Made by a program: the position numbers and the translations under genes | In this document: one piece after another, positions 36,935-45,797 of the stretch | Position numbering within the stretch: position 1 is the stretch's first letter | How the letters are laid out: every line of letters starts with the position of its first letter | Notes under the pieces: model-generated | The model's input: only the letters and a program-made list of their open reading frames with translations | What the model was told of the DNA's origin: nothing | Databases searched by the model: none | NCBI RefSeq assembly: GCF_002872335.1 | Contig: NZ_NJAG01000042.1 | Coordinates: 55,282-119,281, forward strand | Source of the DNA: Siphonobacter sp. BAB-5405 | Lineage (GTDB): Bacteria; Bacteroidota; Bacteroidia; Cytophagales; Spirosomataceae | Reading direction: 5' to 3' | Length of the DNA: 64,000 nucleotides

Positions 36935-37504
36935 ACCGATCAAAACACAACTTATTATTGCCTGAAAGCTTTTTGCCAGAGTACGGTACTTTTCCCTGGT
37001 TTACTGGCTGCGAAACCTACCGATGAAACCACAACTTTTAAAACCACCGATCAAACCACAACTTTTAAGGTAGATCCAATAGCCGGATGTTCGTATAAAG
37101 CCAAGCCTAAAGGGAAGCCCGATCTTGTTCTAAAAACCGCCAATTGAAGTACAACTTATTCAGCCCTAGAGCGTGTATTCACCGATCAAAACACAACTTA
37201 TTCGCACCTTTTTTCACTGCTCAACCCGCTGATTTACAAGTATTCCTTCTTGGCTTGAAATTTGCTCGAATTAACTACCGGAATCAACCCGAATGCACCG
37301 ATCAAAACACAACTTTTAAAACGGATCTGATTACTTACGGTAAGTTCATAACGAAATTATCACTCTGTTTTTCAATAGATTATGTATGATCACAAGCGTT
37401 GTATCTGACCGATTAAAACACAACTTATTCATTATTGCTATACACTCCATATCACCTCATCGGTAAGTACTATTCCAAGTTCACCGATCAAAACACAACT
37501 TTTT
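36935..37504 (+). repeat. Dispersed iterons, distal array
   Basis: Seven further copies of the iteron start at 36935, 37019, 37046, 37181, 37297, 37408 and 37483, all in the same orientation. Two variants have AAACCACAACTT in the middle. A degenerate copy spans about 37136-37160. Spacing is irregular, unlike the rep-proximal cluster, which suggests a copy-control or handcuffing role. Confidence 0.9.
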
Positions 37505-37631
37505 AAATATTGCAATCCTTTTTTCATCTTTCCTGTATTTGAAAACCCAAACGTAACTATCGGAAATGTCTGTTACTCAGAACGCCATGCCTATGTTACC
37601 AAGAAAACGCTATACAATGGTCTATAAACGG

Positions 37632-37658
37632 CGAGAGCGGTGAATTTCACCGCTCTCG
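37632..37658 (-). terminator. Palindromic hairpin at the end of the parAB unit
   Basis: CGAGAGCGGTGAA (37632-37644) pairs perfectly with 37646-37658 around one base. It directly abuts the parB stop codon at 37660, so it should end the parA-parB transcript. It lacks a strong T tract. Confidence 0.6.
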
Positions 37659-37659
37659 T

Positions 37660-38631
37660 TTACTTTTTACTTTTTAACTGCCTCGCGATTCGTATAATCG
37701 AATTGAGGAGTTCGTCATTGGGTTCACTCAGTCGGGTTAGCTGACTTAACTTCTTCCGTAACTGATTCATCAGTACTTCAGGATCGTCTTTTATTTCGGT
37801 TTTCTCCTCCACAGCTGGTTTGGCCAAGGCCTGACTTACGGCATCCAGCGTGGGTAATGATTCGACGGGTAAAGAAGCCAATTGCTGAATATCTCCCTTA
37901 CTGATTTTTACCTTACCACTCAGTACATCCTTTTTCAACTCCGGAGTTAGCTTATCGATTCCCTGAGAGAATTCCGCGTCGCGTTTGATCGTCTTTTCAC
38001 TGACATTGAAACGCTCCGCTAGACGCCCGGAAGTAGTACCTTTTTCATAAGGGACAATTTGACCTTTATGATCGAGCTGACCCTCTTCACTGACATAAGG
38101 GTCAAATTGTCCCTTATGGTTTTCGAGTTCTTCCGTAGCATAAAGGTCATTTTGACCCTTATGTCCGGAACGGTCATATTTACCCTTCGCCTGACGTTCC
38201 GTGCGATACCGCAAACCCCGCAAATACGAAGCCTGTTCCGGCGTAAGATTTCGTCTACCCAACTGATTTTCAATCATGAAAAAGTAAACGGCTTCTTTCG
38301 TTGGGAATTGAACCAGATGAATTTTAAAGTCGATCTGATGCGTATTGCAAATGGCGTAACGATTGTGTCCATCAATCAATACGTAGGCCGGAGCGTCGCT
38401 GTCCGTTCCTTTGGCTACGGCTTCCGTCGTTTCCCAAATCAGCAGAGCTTCCCGGCAACCTTCTTTCTTAATGTTGGCTTCGAGTTGGGTATACTCTTCC
38501 GGTAACAGGGGCGGTATGAAGGCTTCCAGTTCCGGTAAAACCAGAATCCGATTCTTGATCTCTTCGTGACGAAGCAGACTCTGATCCTTAATGATTTTTT
38601 TGTCGTTCAGACCAATCTGATATTTTTTCAT
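37660..38631 (-). CDS. parB: ParB/Spo0J family partition protein
   Basis: The 323-residue protein has the ParB N-terminal CTPase/nuclease-like domain (about 40-130, with PLLPEEYTQLEANIKKEG and YVLIDGHNRYAIC), the ENQLGRRNLTPEQASYLRG segment and a helix-turn-helix (TSGRLAERFNVSEKTIKRD near 210). Residues about 157-200 carry three copies of the peptide HKGQ-x-x-x-Y. It should bind centromere DNA and work with ParA to segregate the replicon. It starts 11 bp after the parA stop. The three peptide copies are encoded by near-palindromes that may themselves be binding sites. Confidence 0.9.
   Translation of the reverse strand: MKKYQIGLNDKKIIKDQSLLRHEEIKNRILVLPELEAFIPPLLPEEYTQLEANIKKEGCREALLIWETTEAVAKGTDSDAPAYVLIDGHNRYAICNTHQIDFKIHLVQFPTKEAVYFFMIENQLGRRNLTPEQASYLRGLRYRTERQAKGKYDRSGHKGQNDLYATEELENHKGQFDPYVSEEGQLDHKGQIVPYEKGTTSGRLAERFNVSEKTIKRDAEFSQGIDKLTPELKKDVLSGKVKISKGDIQQLASLPVESLPTLDAVSQALAKPAVEEKTEIKDDPEVLMNQLRKKLSQLTRLSEPNDELLNSIIRIARQLKSKK
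38046..38163. repeat. Three 25-bp palindromes inside parB, candidate centromere (parS)
   Basis: Copies at 38046-38070, 38094-38118 and 38139-38163 fit the pattern CATAAGGGTCAA, one base, then its reverse complement, with one or two arm mismatches each. Spacing is 48 and 45 bp. They keep the parB frame and encode HKGQ repeats. Twofold symmetry, repetition and location in parB are what a ParB-binding array would show. Confidence 0.75.
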
Positions 38632-38642
38632 CGGAGAAGGGA

Positions 38643-39592
38643 TTAAGCTCGGGATTGCATAAATTCAGTAGCCAGGTTTTTGTAATCAATCGCACCATTG
38701 GAATCTTTATGATACGTAAAAATATCCTGTTGGGCTACCTGGGATTCTTTCAGAGCTACGTTCGTCCGGATTTCCGTTTTGAAGATTCGGAAGTTGCTCA
38801 AGGCTTCGTGGATGTTCTGAATCATATCCCGGTGAACGTTCAGGCGTTTATCCACCATCGTTAATAAAATCCCTTCTACTTTCAATTCGTAGTTAATCCG
38901 GTCCCGTACCTGAGCAATACGATCAAAAAGATGGTTTACCCCTTTCATCGAGGACGCTTCCGGCTGAAGGGTAATTAGGCAGCTATGAGAGGCTACTAAA
39001 GAAGAGTTCGTGAAAATATTCAGAGCGGGGGGCAGTCAATAAAAATGAAATCATAGTTTCCCCGAACCGGAGCCAATGCATTTTTGAGCTGATTGACACC
39101 CCCTACTACTTGAACCAGCTCCAGATCAGCATAAGCCAACTCCAGATCACTCGGGGCTAAGTCCAGATTTTTCGCAATAGGGATAATCGGCAAGGGTTCG
39201 TTTTTGAGTAAGGCGTGTACAACCTGTTTGTCCAGCTCATCCTGCCCGAGCGATTGCGTCAGGTTGCCTTGTGAATCCATATCGACCAACAACACACGAA
39301 AACCTGCCAGTGAGAGAGCCTTACCCAGATTGAGCGTAGTCGTTGTTTTGCCTACACCACCCTTGTGATTCACTACCGAGATGATACGGGCTTTACGTTC
39401 AGCCATTTCAGCATAACCGTATTCCAGCAATACCGGGTACAAAGCAGCCAAGTGTTTGTCATTCAGCGTACGATCCCCGGAAATGGCCTTAGCCAAAGTT
39501 CCGGAAGGTAAGCCCGCCTGCTTTTCAATGGCTGAGACCGAAAGAGCGGGTTTTCGGCGAAAAAATAAGAGCGTTTCTTCGTGAGTGAGCAT
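38643..39592 (-). pseudogene. parA: ParA family partition ATPase, frameshifted in a C6 run
   Basis: The gene encodes an N-terminal helix-turn-helix region (about 1-55) and a deviant Walker-A ATPase (NHKGGVGKTTTTLNLGKAL near residue 75, LVDMDSQGN). At IDCPPL the frame meets a stop. The second frame continues ALNIFTNSSLVASHSCLITLQPEASS and on to 38643. The minus-strand C6 run (G6 at 39027-39032) needs one more base to join them into 316 residues. A Walker ATPase is needed for partition, so the shift is probably a consensus error if this replicon is stable. The ATG at 39592 is chosen over an upstream TTG. Confidence 0.87.
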
Positions 39593-39713
39593 ACAACAAG
39601 AGAAGATGGAATAATATTCGGACAAATAAATAGTATTTGTCCGAATATACGGACTAATCGTATCATTTTTTTAAGAAATGAACGAGAGGATTTTTAGACA
39701 ACGGAAGATATAG

Positions 39714-39848
39714 ACCGATCAAAACACAACTTTTAAATTGCTTTAAGAAAGTTTGATTAACCTTTTGGAGTATGTAAATGTCTGATTTACAATACAAATT
39801 TTAAAGCAAAATGCTTGAACGAAAAGACCGATTAAAACACAACTTATT
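39714..39848 (+). repeat. Iteron pair upstream of parA
   Basis: Two perfect-core iterons at 39714-39735 and 39827-39848 lie between parA and the SRAP-like gene, more than 2 kb from the main array. They could let Rep or handcuffed Rep-DNA complexes influence the parA promoter. Confidence 0.9.
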
Positions 39849-39869
39849 CATCGGAAGAAAGGAAGGCCC

Positions 39870-40541
39870 TTAGTCAAACAAAGACAATTGTTCCGTGTGC
39901 GTAAGTCGTTCGGCTTTCAGTTGTGCCGGGTCGAAAGGATGTAATAGCGATTGAATTGCCGGATCGGAAAAGGGAAGGGTAGAATTCCAGAGCGGTTCTG
40001 CTTCGGGATCAATGATGACCGGCATTCGCTGGTACTTGTTATTAAGGAAAGCCAGCAGCGAATTTGCTGGTGTGGTCAGTAAGGAAAACGTTGGAATGGT
40101 CTGCGTATCCTGCTCCCAGATTTGGAAGATACCCGCCAGAGCAAATAGCTGATTGTAGCGGAGGGAAATCTGATATAAGACGCGGTTTTTGCCTTCATGC
40201 CGATGAATGTAAAAGCAGTCTGCCAAGACCAGACATCGTTGCCCCTGTTCCAGCGGTTGATTACTAAAGGTACGCTTCACTACCTCCTCCGTGGGCAAAT
40301 GCAGGCGTCGCAGGGGTGTAGATTGAACTTGCTCCGGCCGGGTATCCGGACTTAGTAAGCCCCAGCGGAACAGTTGTAATTCGGTAGGATTCGCAGCCGT
40401 AATGACGGGCCAATAGGGGAGGTCAGTACCCGACACCTGAGGAGTGGGTTTAAAAGCCTTAGCCGTCACGGTGAGGCCAGGAGCCTGAAAGCGTTGTTGA
40501 AGATCTTTTAACTTTTTTCTGATACCTAAACCTATGTACAT
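39870..40541 (-). CDS. SRAP (YedK/HMCES-like) protein lacking the catalytic residues
   Basis: The 223-residue sequence follows the SRAP fold: FRWGLLSPDT near residue 60, QRCLVLADCFYIHRH near 108, LFALAGIFQIW near 132, TTPANSLLAF near 157 and RMPVIIDPEAEPLW near 172. Active family members have Cys at position 2, a Glu in the GFYEW segment and a His before RMP. Here the start is MYIG, the second segment reads CFYIH and the third reads NNKYQRMP, so all three are changed. It cannot form the usual abasic-site thiazolidine link at Cys2. It starts in iteron-flanked plasmid DNA. Confidence 0.8.
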   Translation of the reverse strand: MYIGLGIRKKLKDLQQRFQAPGLTVTAKAFKPTPQVSGTDLPYWPVITAANPTELQLFRWGLLSPDTRPEQVQSTPLRRLHLPTEEVVKRTFSNQPLEQGQRCLVLADCFYIHRHEGKNRVLYQISLRYNQLFALAGIFQIWEQDTQTIPTFSLLTTPANSLLAFLNNKYQRMPVIIDPEAEPLWNSTLPFSDPAIQSLLHPFDPAQLKAERLTHTEQLSLFD

Positions 40542-40631
40542 AGCTTATGTCGTTGGTCCCTGCCTGATGTCTCATCCGTAAAACCTTGTGCCGATGAGCT
40601 ACGTAGGGAGTCGAACGTTAGTGGGATACTG

Positions 40632-40970
40632 CTACTGAGCGGTCAAATAGTTTTGGATGTGGTTCCCAAGAGCCTCGGAAAGGATAGCTGGATTCTGAAC
40701 AGCTAATCGGTGAGTTTCCAGGGTGTCGAGATCCGTATACAAAGCCATTTCGGTATCAAAATGTAAGAGTCCTTCCTCAAAGACACGTTCCTGAGAAGTT
40801 TCGTTCCGGGTCATAGAGACAAACGTTAACCGCTGTATCTGAGTATCGCGAATCAGCAGCCAGTAATACAGCTGGCTGGGATCTTTTTCATCTGGTAAAT
40901 CCAGACGTTTAATTTCTATTAAATCTATCGTTTCATCCAGTAAATGGAAAAGCGTTTGAAAAGGAAGCAT
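40632..40970 (-). CDS. Hypothetical protein (112 aa)
   Basis: I do not recognise this acidic cytoplasmic-type protein. It has no signal peptide, membrane helix or known motif. It starts MLPFQTLFHLLDETIDLIEIKRL and reads as alternating strands and helices. It lies 90 bp upstream of the SRAP-like gene on the same strand. Coding is supported by a clean frame and normal amino-acid composition. Confidence 0.6.
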   Translation of the reverse strand: MLPFQTLFHLLDETIDLIEIKRLDLPDEKDPSQLYYWLLIRDTQIQRLTFVSMTRNETSQERVFEEGLLHFDTEMALYTDLDTLETHRLAVQNPAILSEALGNHIQNYLTAQ

Positions 40971-41411
40971 ATAAGCAATGGGTAGTTACCCTGGCAAACT
41001 TACGAAATAATAAACGGAACATTTTTGAAGAAACAGGGTTGCCTAAATCTTGTAAGCAAAAACAATCAGGCTTTACGTAGAAATACGTGAATACTAATTT
41101 TCGCTAGGTTAAAATTCGATTGGTGCCAATACAGTTTATTTTTTTAAACTATCAACAAAGATTATACTTGTAAGTAGTTGACCAGTAGCTAGTTGTTGAA
41201 CTGACTATGAATAAAAAGGAAAATTAGTTTATGTGAGTAATCCTGCTAAATAAATTTGAATAAGTGCTGAAAGGTTTTAAAAGCCCGGTTACATATATCA
41301 AGTATTAAAGTGAGATAAATTATTCTTATGTATATACAGAAGTAAGTAAGAAGCATTAATTTTACCCCTCTGAATTTGTTAATGCATCGCCCTCATTTTT
41401 AACTAATCTTC
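40971..41411. other. 440-bp AT-rich spacer
   Basis: No gene, iteron or strong hairpin is seen. The DNA is more AT-rich than its surroundings and marks the border between the replication module and the protease island. It should include the promoter of the LamG lipoprotein gene at 41412. Confidence 0.6.
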
Positions 41412-42794
41412 ATGGAAAAACATCTACGTGGGATCACTATTTCCTTTCTAAAACTCTGTTTATTTCCGCTTATTCTGCTGGTAGTTAGCTGTGGTAAAGA
41501 CAAATTCCCACAACGGATTTTTCCGAAATGCGAGCCTATTACTGCCCAAATTGCAGCCGCGACTAATCAGTTGAAAGTTGATTATTCATTAAACGTCAAT
41601 GCCGCTGATTTTGATAAAGTGGAGTGGAGTTTCGGAGACGGGGGTACGGCAAGCACCTTCAATCCTAGCTATACGTACAAAGAAGCAAAGACGGTTCAGG
41701 TATCGGTCAAACTGACGAATAAGTGCGGTGAACAGGCTACGTTTACCCGATCCATTACGGTCGTTCAGGACGTTGTACCCAGTGTGGCTACCGGAAGCTC
41801 CTCACGGGTGAACAATACTACGGCCAACGTAACCTTCCAACTCCTCAACGTGGGCTTACCGGCTGCTACTCAGTATGGAATCTGTTATTCTTACACCAAT
41901 AGCTCGCCACGAATAGGTACTGCAGATACGAAGTCTTTGTCATCGGTATCAGCGGGAGATTCAGCTGTGATAGCCCTATCAAATCTTACCCCTGGAGTAT
42001 CTTACTACTATTGTTCTTATATTATAGATAGCAAGGGGAATCCTCAGTATGGAGAAGTCAAGAAGTTCGAAACTACCAGTGCGGATATTTGGACAGGCTT
42101 GGTAGCCTATTATGATTTCAATACGGATACGGGTACGCAGATTAAAGATTTAAGCGGAAAGAATAATACTGGAACGCTTAAGATTGGTGCAGATATTATA
42201 ACTACTGGTAGAAACAATAAGACTGAAAAAGTTCTGAGACTTGACGGTGTAAGTGGGTATTTGGATATTAATGATCATGTAAGCTTGAGACCTAATAAAC
42301 TTACGGTTAGTTTATGGTTTAGAATTCCAGATGGTTTACCTGCTGATGCTCTTCGAGGGATGCAGTTATATTACAAATCGGATTATAATACAGGTGATAA
42401 CGCACTTTATAGTGCCTGGGTAAAGTACGGTGGTAGCACTCCTAATGTGACTATTCATGCGGATATAAAGCCCAAAGAAAGTGATGATTGTAGCAAAGAA
42501 TCAGAATCCAAATGGGCAGGTCCTCACAACACGCAACACCGGGATGAAAAAAGCTGGCATCACTTTGTAGCCGTATTTGATGGATCTGTTGGAAAAACCT
42601 ATTTAGATGGTGAATTGTGGGCTATAAAAACAGACATTGAGGGTTTTGGTATTCGCGATTGCTCAGGCGGAAGTTTACGCTTCGGCATTCAGCATCAAAG
42701 AAATCAGGATAACTTCAAAGGCCATCTGGATGACATCCGGGTCTACGAAGTACCCCTTACTGAAGCACAAATCCGGGAACTCTCCAAGCATTAA
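41412..42794 (+). CDS. Surface lipoprotein with PKD and LamG-like domains
   Basis: The 460-residue product has a lipoprotein signal (LILLVVSC, Cys near 27). A PKD domain (about 45-118, FGDGGTASTFNPSYTY) follows, then a fibronectin-like segment (about 125-215) and a LamG/concanavalin-type jelly roll (about 225-455, LVAYYDFNTDTGTQIKDLSGKNNTGTL and ending LDDIRVYEVPLTEAQI). It should sit on the cell surface and bind a polymer or glycan. The LamG part (about 42000-42600) is more AT-rich than its neighbours, a possible sign of recent acquisition. It heads the plus-strand protease unit, 2 bp before the next gene. Confidence 0.82.
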   Translation: MEKHLRGITISFLKLCLFPLILLVVSCGKDKFPQRIFPKCEPITAQIAAATNQLKVDYSLNVNAADFDKVEWSFGDGGTASTFNPSYTYKEAKTVQVSVKLTNKCGEQATFTRSITVVQDVVPSVATGSSSRVNNTTANVTFQLLNVGLPAATQYGICYSYTNSSPRIGTADTKSLSSVSAGDSAVIALSNLTPGVSYYYCSYIIDSKGNPQYGEVKKFETTSADIWTGLVAYYDFNTDTGTQIKDLSGKNNTGTLKIGADIITTGRNNKTEKVLRLDGVSGYLDINDHVSLRPNKLTVSLWFRIPDGLPADALRGMQLYYKSDYNTGDNALYSAWVKYGGSTPNVTIHADIKPKESDDCSKESESKWAGPHNTQHRDEKSWHHFVAVFDGSVGKTYLDGELWAIKTDIEGFGIRDCSGGSLRFGIQHQRNQDNFKGHLDDIRVYEVPLTEAQIRELSKH

Positions 42795-42796
42795 TC

Positions 42797-43551
42797 ATGA
42801 ATACTTTCCTAATCAAAAGCCTCCTCACCGGGCTTTTCCTACTAGGCTGTCTGTCGCTCAGCCTTGCTCAGCCTGTCGTTTCCAATATCCGTACGGACTA
42901 CACGGCGGATCGCATGAAGATTACGTACGACGTACAGAAGCTCACCGAGCAGGATTCCGTCTACCTGCAAATTGCCAGTCGTACCAAAGGATTGCTGAAG
43001 ATTCGTACCGTTACCGGAGACGTGGGTAGAAACCTGTCGTCTGGAACTAATAAAGTCATTTACTGGGATTTTGCTCTGGACGGCTTTACCATGGGCGACG
43101 AAGCCATTCAACCCATTGTTGGCGTGAAAGAAGCTCCCCGCCAGCAACCCATTGGCCGAGGCCCCCTGAGTGCTCTGGCTTCGATAGCCGTACCCGGTCT
43201 AGGAAATATGCTGGTACACCGGAAAGTGGGCTACCGGCCGCTCATCACGGTCGCGTACGGTGGATTGCTCGTTTACGGTTTCCTCGAACGACAAAAGCCA
43301 ACGAACAATACGACCGCTACATGACCGAGCCCTACGAGCGGGACGCGACGCCTTATTACGATGCGGCTAACCAGCACCGCAAACGCTACATGAATGCCTT
43401 TCGGGGAGCCGGCCTGATTCTGGCGGCGGATGTGATTTACAGTGTCATCAAAGGTGTTCAGAATGATCGTCTCAGACGGACCGCTTCGCAACGCATTACG
43501 GTGCAGTACTTTGGTAATACACCCACCCTTGCTTATCACTTAACGTTCTAA
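42797..43551 (+). pseudogene. Membrane protein with N-terminal beta-sandwich, one frameshift
   Basis: The first frame (42797-43324) has a signal peptide, a beta-sandwich domain (TVTGDVGRNLSSGTNKVIYWDF) often seen in Bacteroidota accessory proteins, and a first membrane helix (PLITVAYGGLLVYGF). The second frame (to 43551) adds YMTEPYERDATPYYDAANQH and a second helix (AGLILAADVIYSVIKG). One added base in the A4 run at 43293-43296 joins them into 251 residues with KANEQYDRYM at the junction. The C-terminal part resembles DUF5683-type proteins. It lies directly upstream of the caspase-like gene and may anchor or assist it. Confidence 0.78.
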
Positions 43552-43556
43552 CGGCA

Positions 43557-44672
43557 ATGAAAAAAACGTTACTTCTGGGAATACTCCTGGCGGGGGCTCA
43601 GCTTAGTCAGGCCCAGCATGATCATAAGTTTAAAGGCGAGTGGGAAACCCCCAAGGTGCCTCTCAAAGCTCCGGGGATCGTTTGGCAGTACCCATCCACG
43701 CCCCAGCTGACGGTCGAAAAACCGCAGTTGAAAGTTACCGTATGCGTACAATCCACCGAAGCTGTTTCGCAGTACCAGTTTGTATTGAATGGTAAAGCGT
43801 TTAGCAGCAAAGCCCGGGGATTTAAGAAAGTAAGCTGCGGTCAGGAAATCAGTGAAGAGCTGACGCTGACGCCGGGTGCGAATGAATTGCATTTCGTGGC
43901 CGTCAATAGCGGGGGAAAAACGGTTTCTGAATCGCATTACATTACCTATCAAACCGGTCCGACTTCACCAACCGGAATCGCAGGGTTGACCAAACGCACG
44001 GCCTTGATTATTGCCAACGATTCGTACACGAAGCACCCGCTCAAAAATCCGGTCAATGACGGGAAAGCGTTGCAGGAGCACCTGCAAAAACTGGGATTCA
44101 GCGTCATATTCCGCGAAAACCAGAGCCGGAAAGAGCTGAAAAAATCCATTGACGAATTCACGAACGGATTGACCGACAAAGGCGTCAGTCTGTTTTTCTA
44201 CGCGGGCCATGGCCTAATGGTCAATGGAGACAATTACGTACAACCCGTCGATGCCGATCCGGCCAGTGAATCAGATGTTCAGTTCGACTGCTTTCCGCTG
44301 CGTCAGCTCGTTGCCCGCATGGAAGAAGTGAATCCCAATGGCTCCAATCTGGTGTTCTGGGATGCCTGCCGGAATAACCCGTACCGTTCCTGGAAACGCG
44401 GCATCGGAGAGATGAGCCATACCACCATCAACCCACCCGTGGGTACCATGATCGTGTACGCGACCGAACCCGGCAAAACCGCTCAGGATGGGGAAGGGAA
44501 AAACGGATTATTCACCAGTGAACTCATTCAACACATTGATACGCCGGACCTCGACATTCGGGAACTGATCGAACGTATTGATTTTGGGCTGGAAAAAAGA
44601 GGTTTCCGTCAGCCACCCTACATTGAAGGACGCTTCCGGGGTAAATTTACGTTCAACCCCAGCGAACGATGA
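43557..44672 (+). CDS. Secreted caspase-like (peptidase C14) protein with N-terminal Ig-like domain
   Basis: The 371-residue protein has a signal peptide (MKKTLLLGILLAGAQLSQAQ), a beta-sandwich (about 35-140) and a caspase fold (about 148-368). The catalytic dyad is intact: His218 in FFYAGHG and Cys271 in FWDACRNNP. RTALIIANDSY begins the fold and YATEPGKTAQDGEG matches the substrate-loop region of bacterial metacaspase-like proteins. Export suggests periplasmic or surface proteolysis rather than cell-suicide signalling in the cytoplasm. Its stop overlaps the next caspase gene by 4 bp. Confidence 0.92.
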   Translation: MKKTLLLGILLAGAQLSQAQHDHKFKGEWETPKVPLKAPGIVWQYPSTPQLTVEKPQLKVTVCVQSTEAVSQYQFVLNGKAFSSKARGFKKVSCGQEISEELTLTPGANELHFVAVNSGGKTVSESHYITYQTGPTSPTGIAGLTKRTALIIANDSYTKHPLKNPVNDGKALQEHLQKLGFSVIFRENQSRKELKKSIDEFTNGLTDKGVSLFFYAGHGLMVNGDNYVQPVDADPASESDVQFDCFPLRQLVARMEEVNPNGSNLVFWDACRNNPYRSWKRGIGEMSHTTINPPVGTMIVYATEPGKTAQDGEGKNGLFTSELIQHIDTPDLDIRELIERIDFGLEKRGFRQPPYIEGRFRGKFTFNPSER

Positions 44673-45775
44673 AAAAAGGAATACTGCTGTTGCTGGGAAT
44701 GTTCTTTCAGCAGGTAATACAGGCTCAGACGCTGCATGCCCTGTTCGTAGCTGATACGAAAGATCCCCTGCTGTCAACGGCCTGCCAACGCGACCTGGAA
44801 GTCATGCACCGGCAGTGTACGCAGATTGCTTCGGCCTTACGGGTGCGGCTGAACGAGCAAACCTTGTCAGGGGACGCTCTGAATCGGTCGAACCTGAATC
44901 GCCTGATCGATTCACTGAAGGTGGAACCACAGGACGTTATCTTCTTTTATTACTCCGGCCACGGCTACAACGAAAGTAAGCGGAACGACGCCTTTCCTTT
45001 GCTGTACCTGCACAAAGAAGCAGCGGAGCGGAGTCAGAATCCTTCGCTAAAGGCGTTGCACACGGCTCTGAAAACGAAGAAAGCTCGCTTGTGCGTCAGT
45101 TTTGGGGATTGCTGTAACAATTTATCCAGCAACACCCGGGGAATGGTGAGTCGCAAACCACTAATCCGAGGCCTTATGCTGACGAACGATTCACTCAATG
45201 CGGCGTATCGGAAACTGTTTGGGGAAGCCTCAGGAGACGTTCTGATTGCCAGTAGTCAGCCGCCGCAAACCTCCTGTGCCCACGCGGATTCGGGCAGCTA
45301 CTACACGCGGGCTTTCGACGAAGCTCTGGAACTGGCAAGTCGGTACAACCGCAGTATTTCCTGGCAAGCCCTGTTAAAAGATACGCAGGGCCGACTCAAT
45401 CAGCACGTTGCCACGCGGGATCGAAAATCCATCTACGAAATTCACCTGTCGGGTCAGCCATTCGCTGTCGTAACCGATCCCAAGCCGGATTTTCAACGCA
45501 TCAATCAGTACCTGAATGCACTGACGGACGTCCAGCGGCCCGAAGCCGAGCGGTACGCCCTCTTGACGCAGGTGAAAGAGTATTTCACGAAGAAAGCCCG
45601 GATTGATATTTACGTCAATACGACCTTAGGAGAAGTACAGCCCATTGAACAGGTTATTCAGCGGCTGTACCTCAACGCCGGTAAAATTCAGCGAATCAAT
45701 CTGATTGAGCGGTTGTCGACGGTTTCGTCAGATGGTGTACACTACGAACGAGCTGCCATTCAGGAAATCTGGTAA
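44669..45775 (+). CDS. Second secreted caspase-like (peptidase C14) protein
   Basis: The 368-residue product has a signal peptide (to about 20) followed at once by the caspase fold (about 22-260). His98 lies in FYYSGHGYN and the nucleophile is one of Cys148/Cys149 in FGDCCNNL. A helical C-terminal region of about 110 residues (KPDFQRINQYLNALTD onward) is not recognised. Unlike the upstream paralogue it lacks the Ig-like domain. The 4-bp overlap with that gene points to coupled translation and joint action. Confidence 0.9.
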   Translation: MKKGILLLLGMFFQQVIQAQTLHALFVADTKDPLLSTACQRDLEVMHRQCTQIASALRVRLNEQTLSGDALNRSNLNRLIDSLKVEPQDVIFFYYSGHGYNESKRNDAFPLLYLHKEAAERSQNPSLKALHTALKTKKARLCVSFGDCCNNLSSNTRGMVSRKPLIRGLMLTNDSLNAAYRKLFGEASGDVLIASSQPPQTSCAHADSGSYYTRAFDEALELASRYNRSISWQALLKDTQGRLNQHVATRDRKSIYEIHLSGQPFAVVTDPKPDFQRINQYLNALTDVQRPEAERYALLTQVKEYFTKKARIDIYVNTTLGEVQPIEQVIQRLYLNAGKIQRINLIERLSTVSSDGVHYERAAIQEIW

Positions 45776-45797
45776 GACCTTAACCTTGTACAAGCCC

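Larger units (their letters stand above)
36286..37659. other. Putative plasmid replication origin
   Basis: This 1.37-kb gene-free region between rep and parB carries eleven full iterons, a perfect DnaA box and AT-rich DNA at 36500-36560. Short frames inside it are broken across iterons and are not credible genes. Together with the Rep_3 gene it has every component of an iteron-type origin. Confidence 0.88.

Noticed and set aside
36872..37389. Two short plus-strand frames of 91 and 81 codons in the origin
   Set aside because: Both read through iterons, and their peptides are explained by the repeat sequence; no signal, motif or plausible context.
36354..37504. CRISPR array
   Set aside because: Repeats have uneven spacing, sit beside a Rep_3 gene and a DnaA box, and no cas gene is present. 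They are iterons.
43557..45775. Cytoplasmic caspase defence effector (CBASS or gasdermin type)
   Set aside because: Both proteins have N-terminal signal peptides, and no cyclase, gasdermin or sensor partner is next to them.
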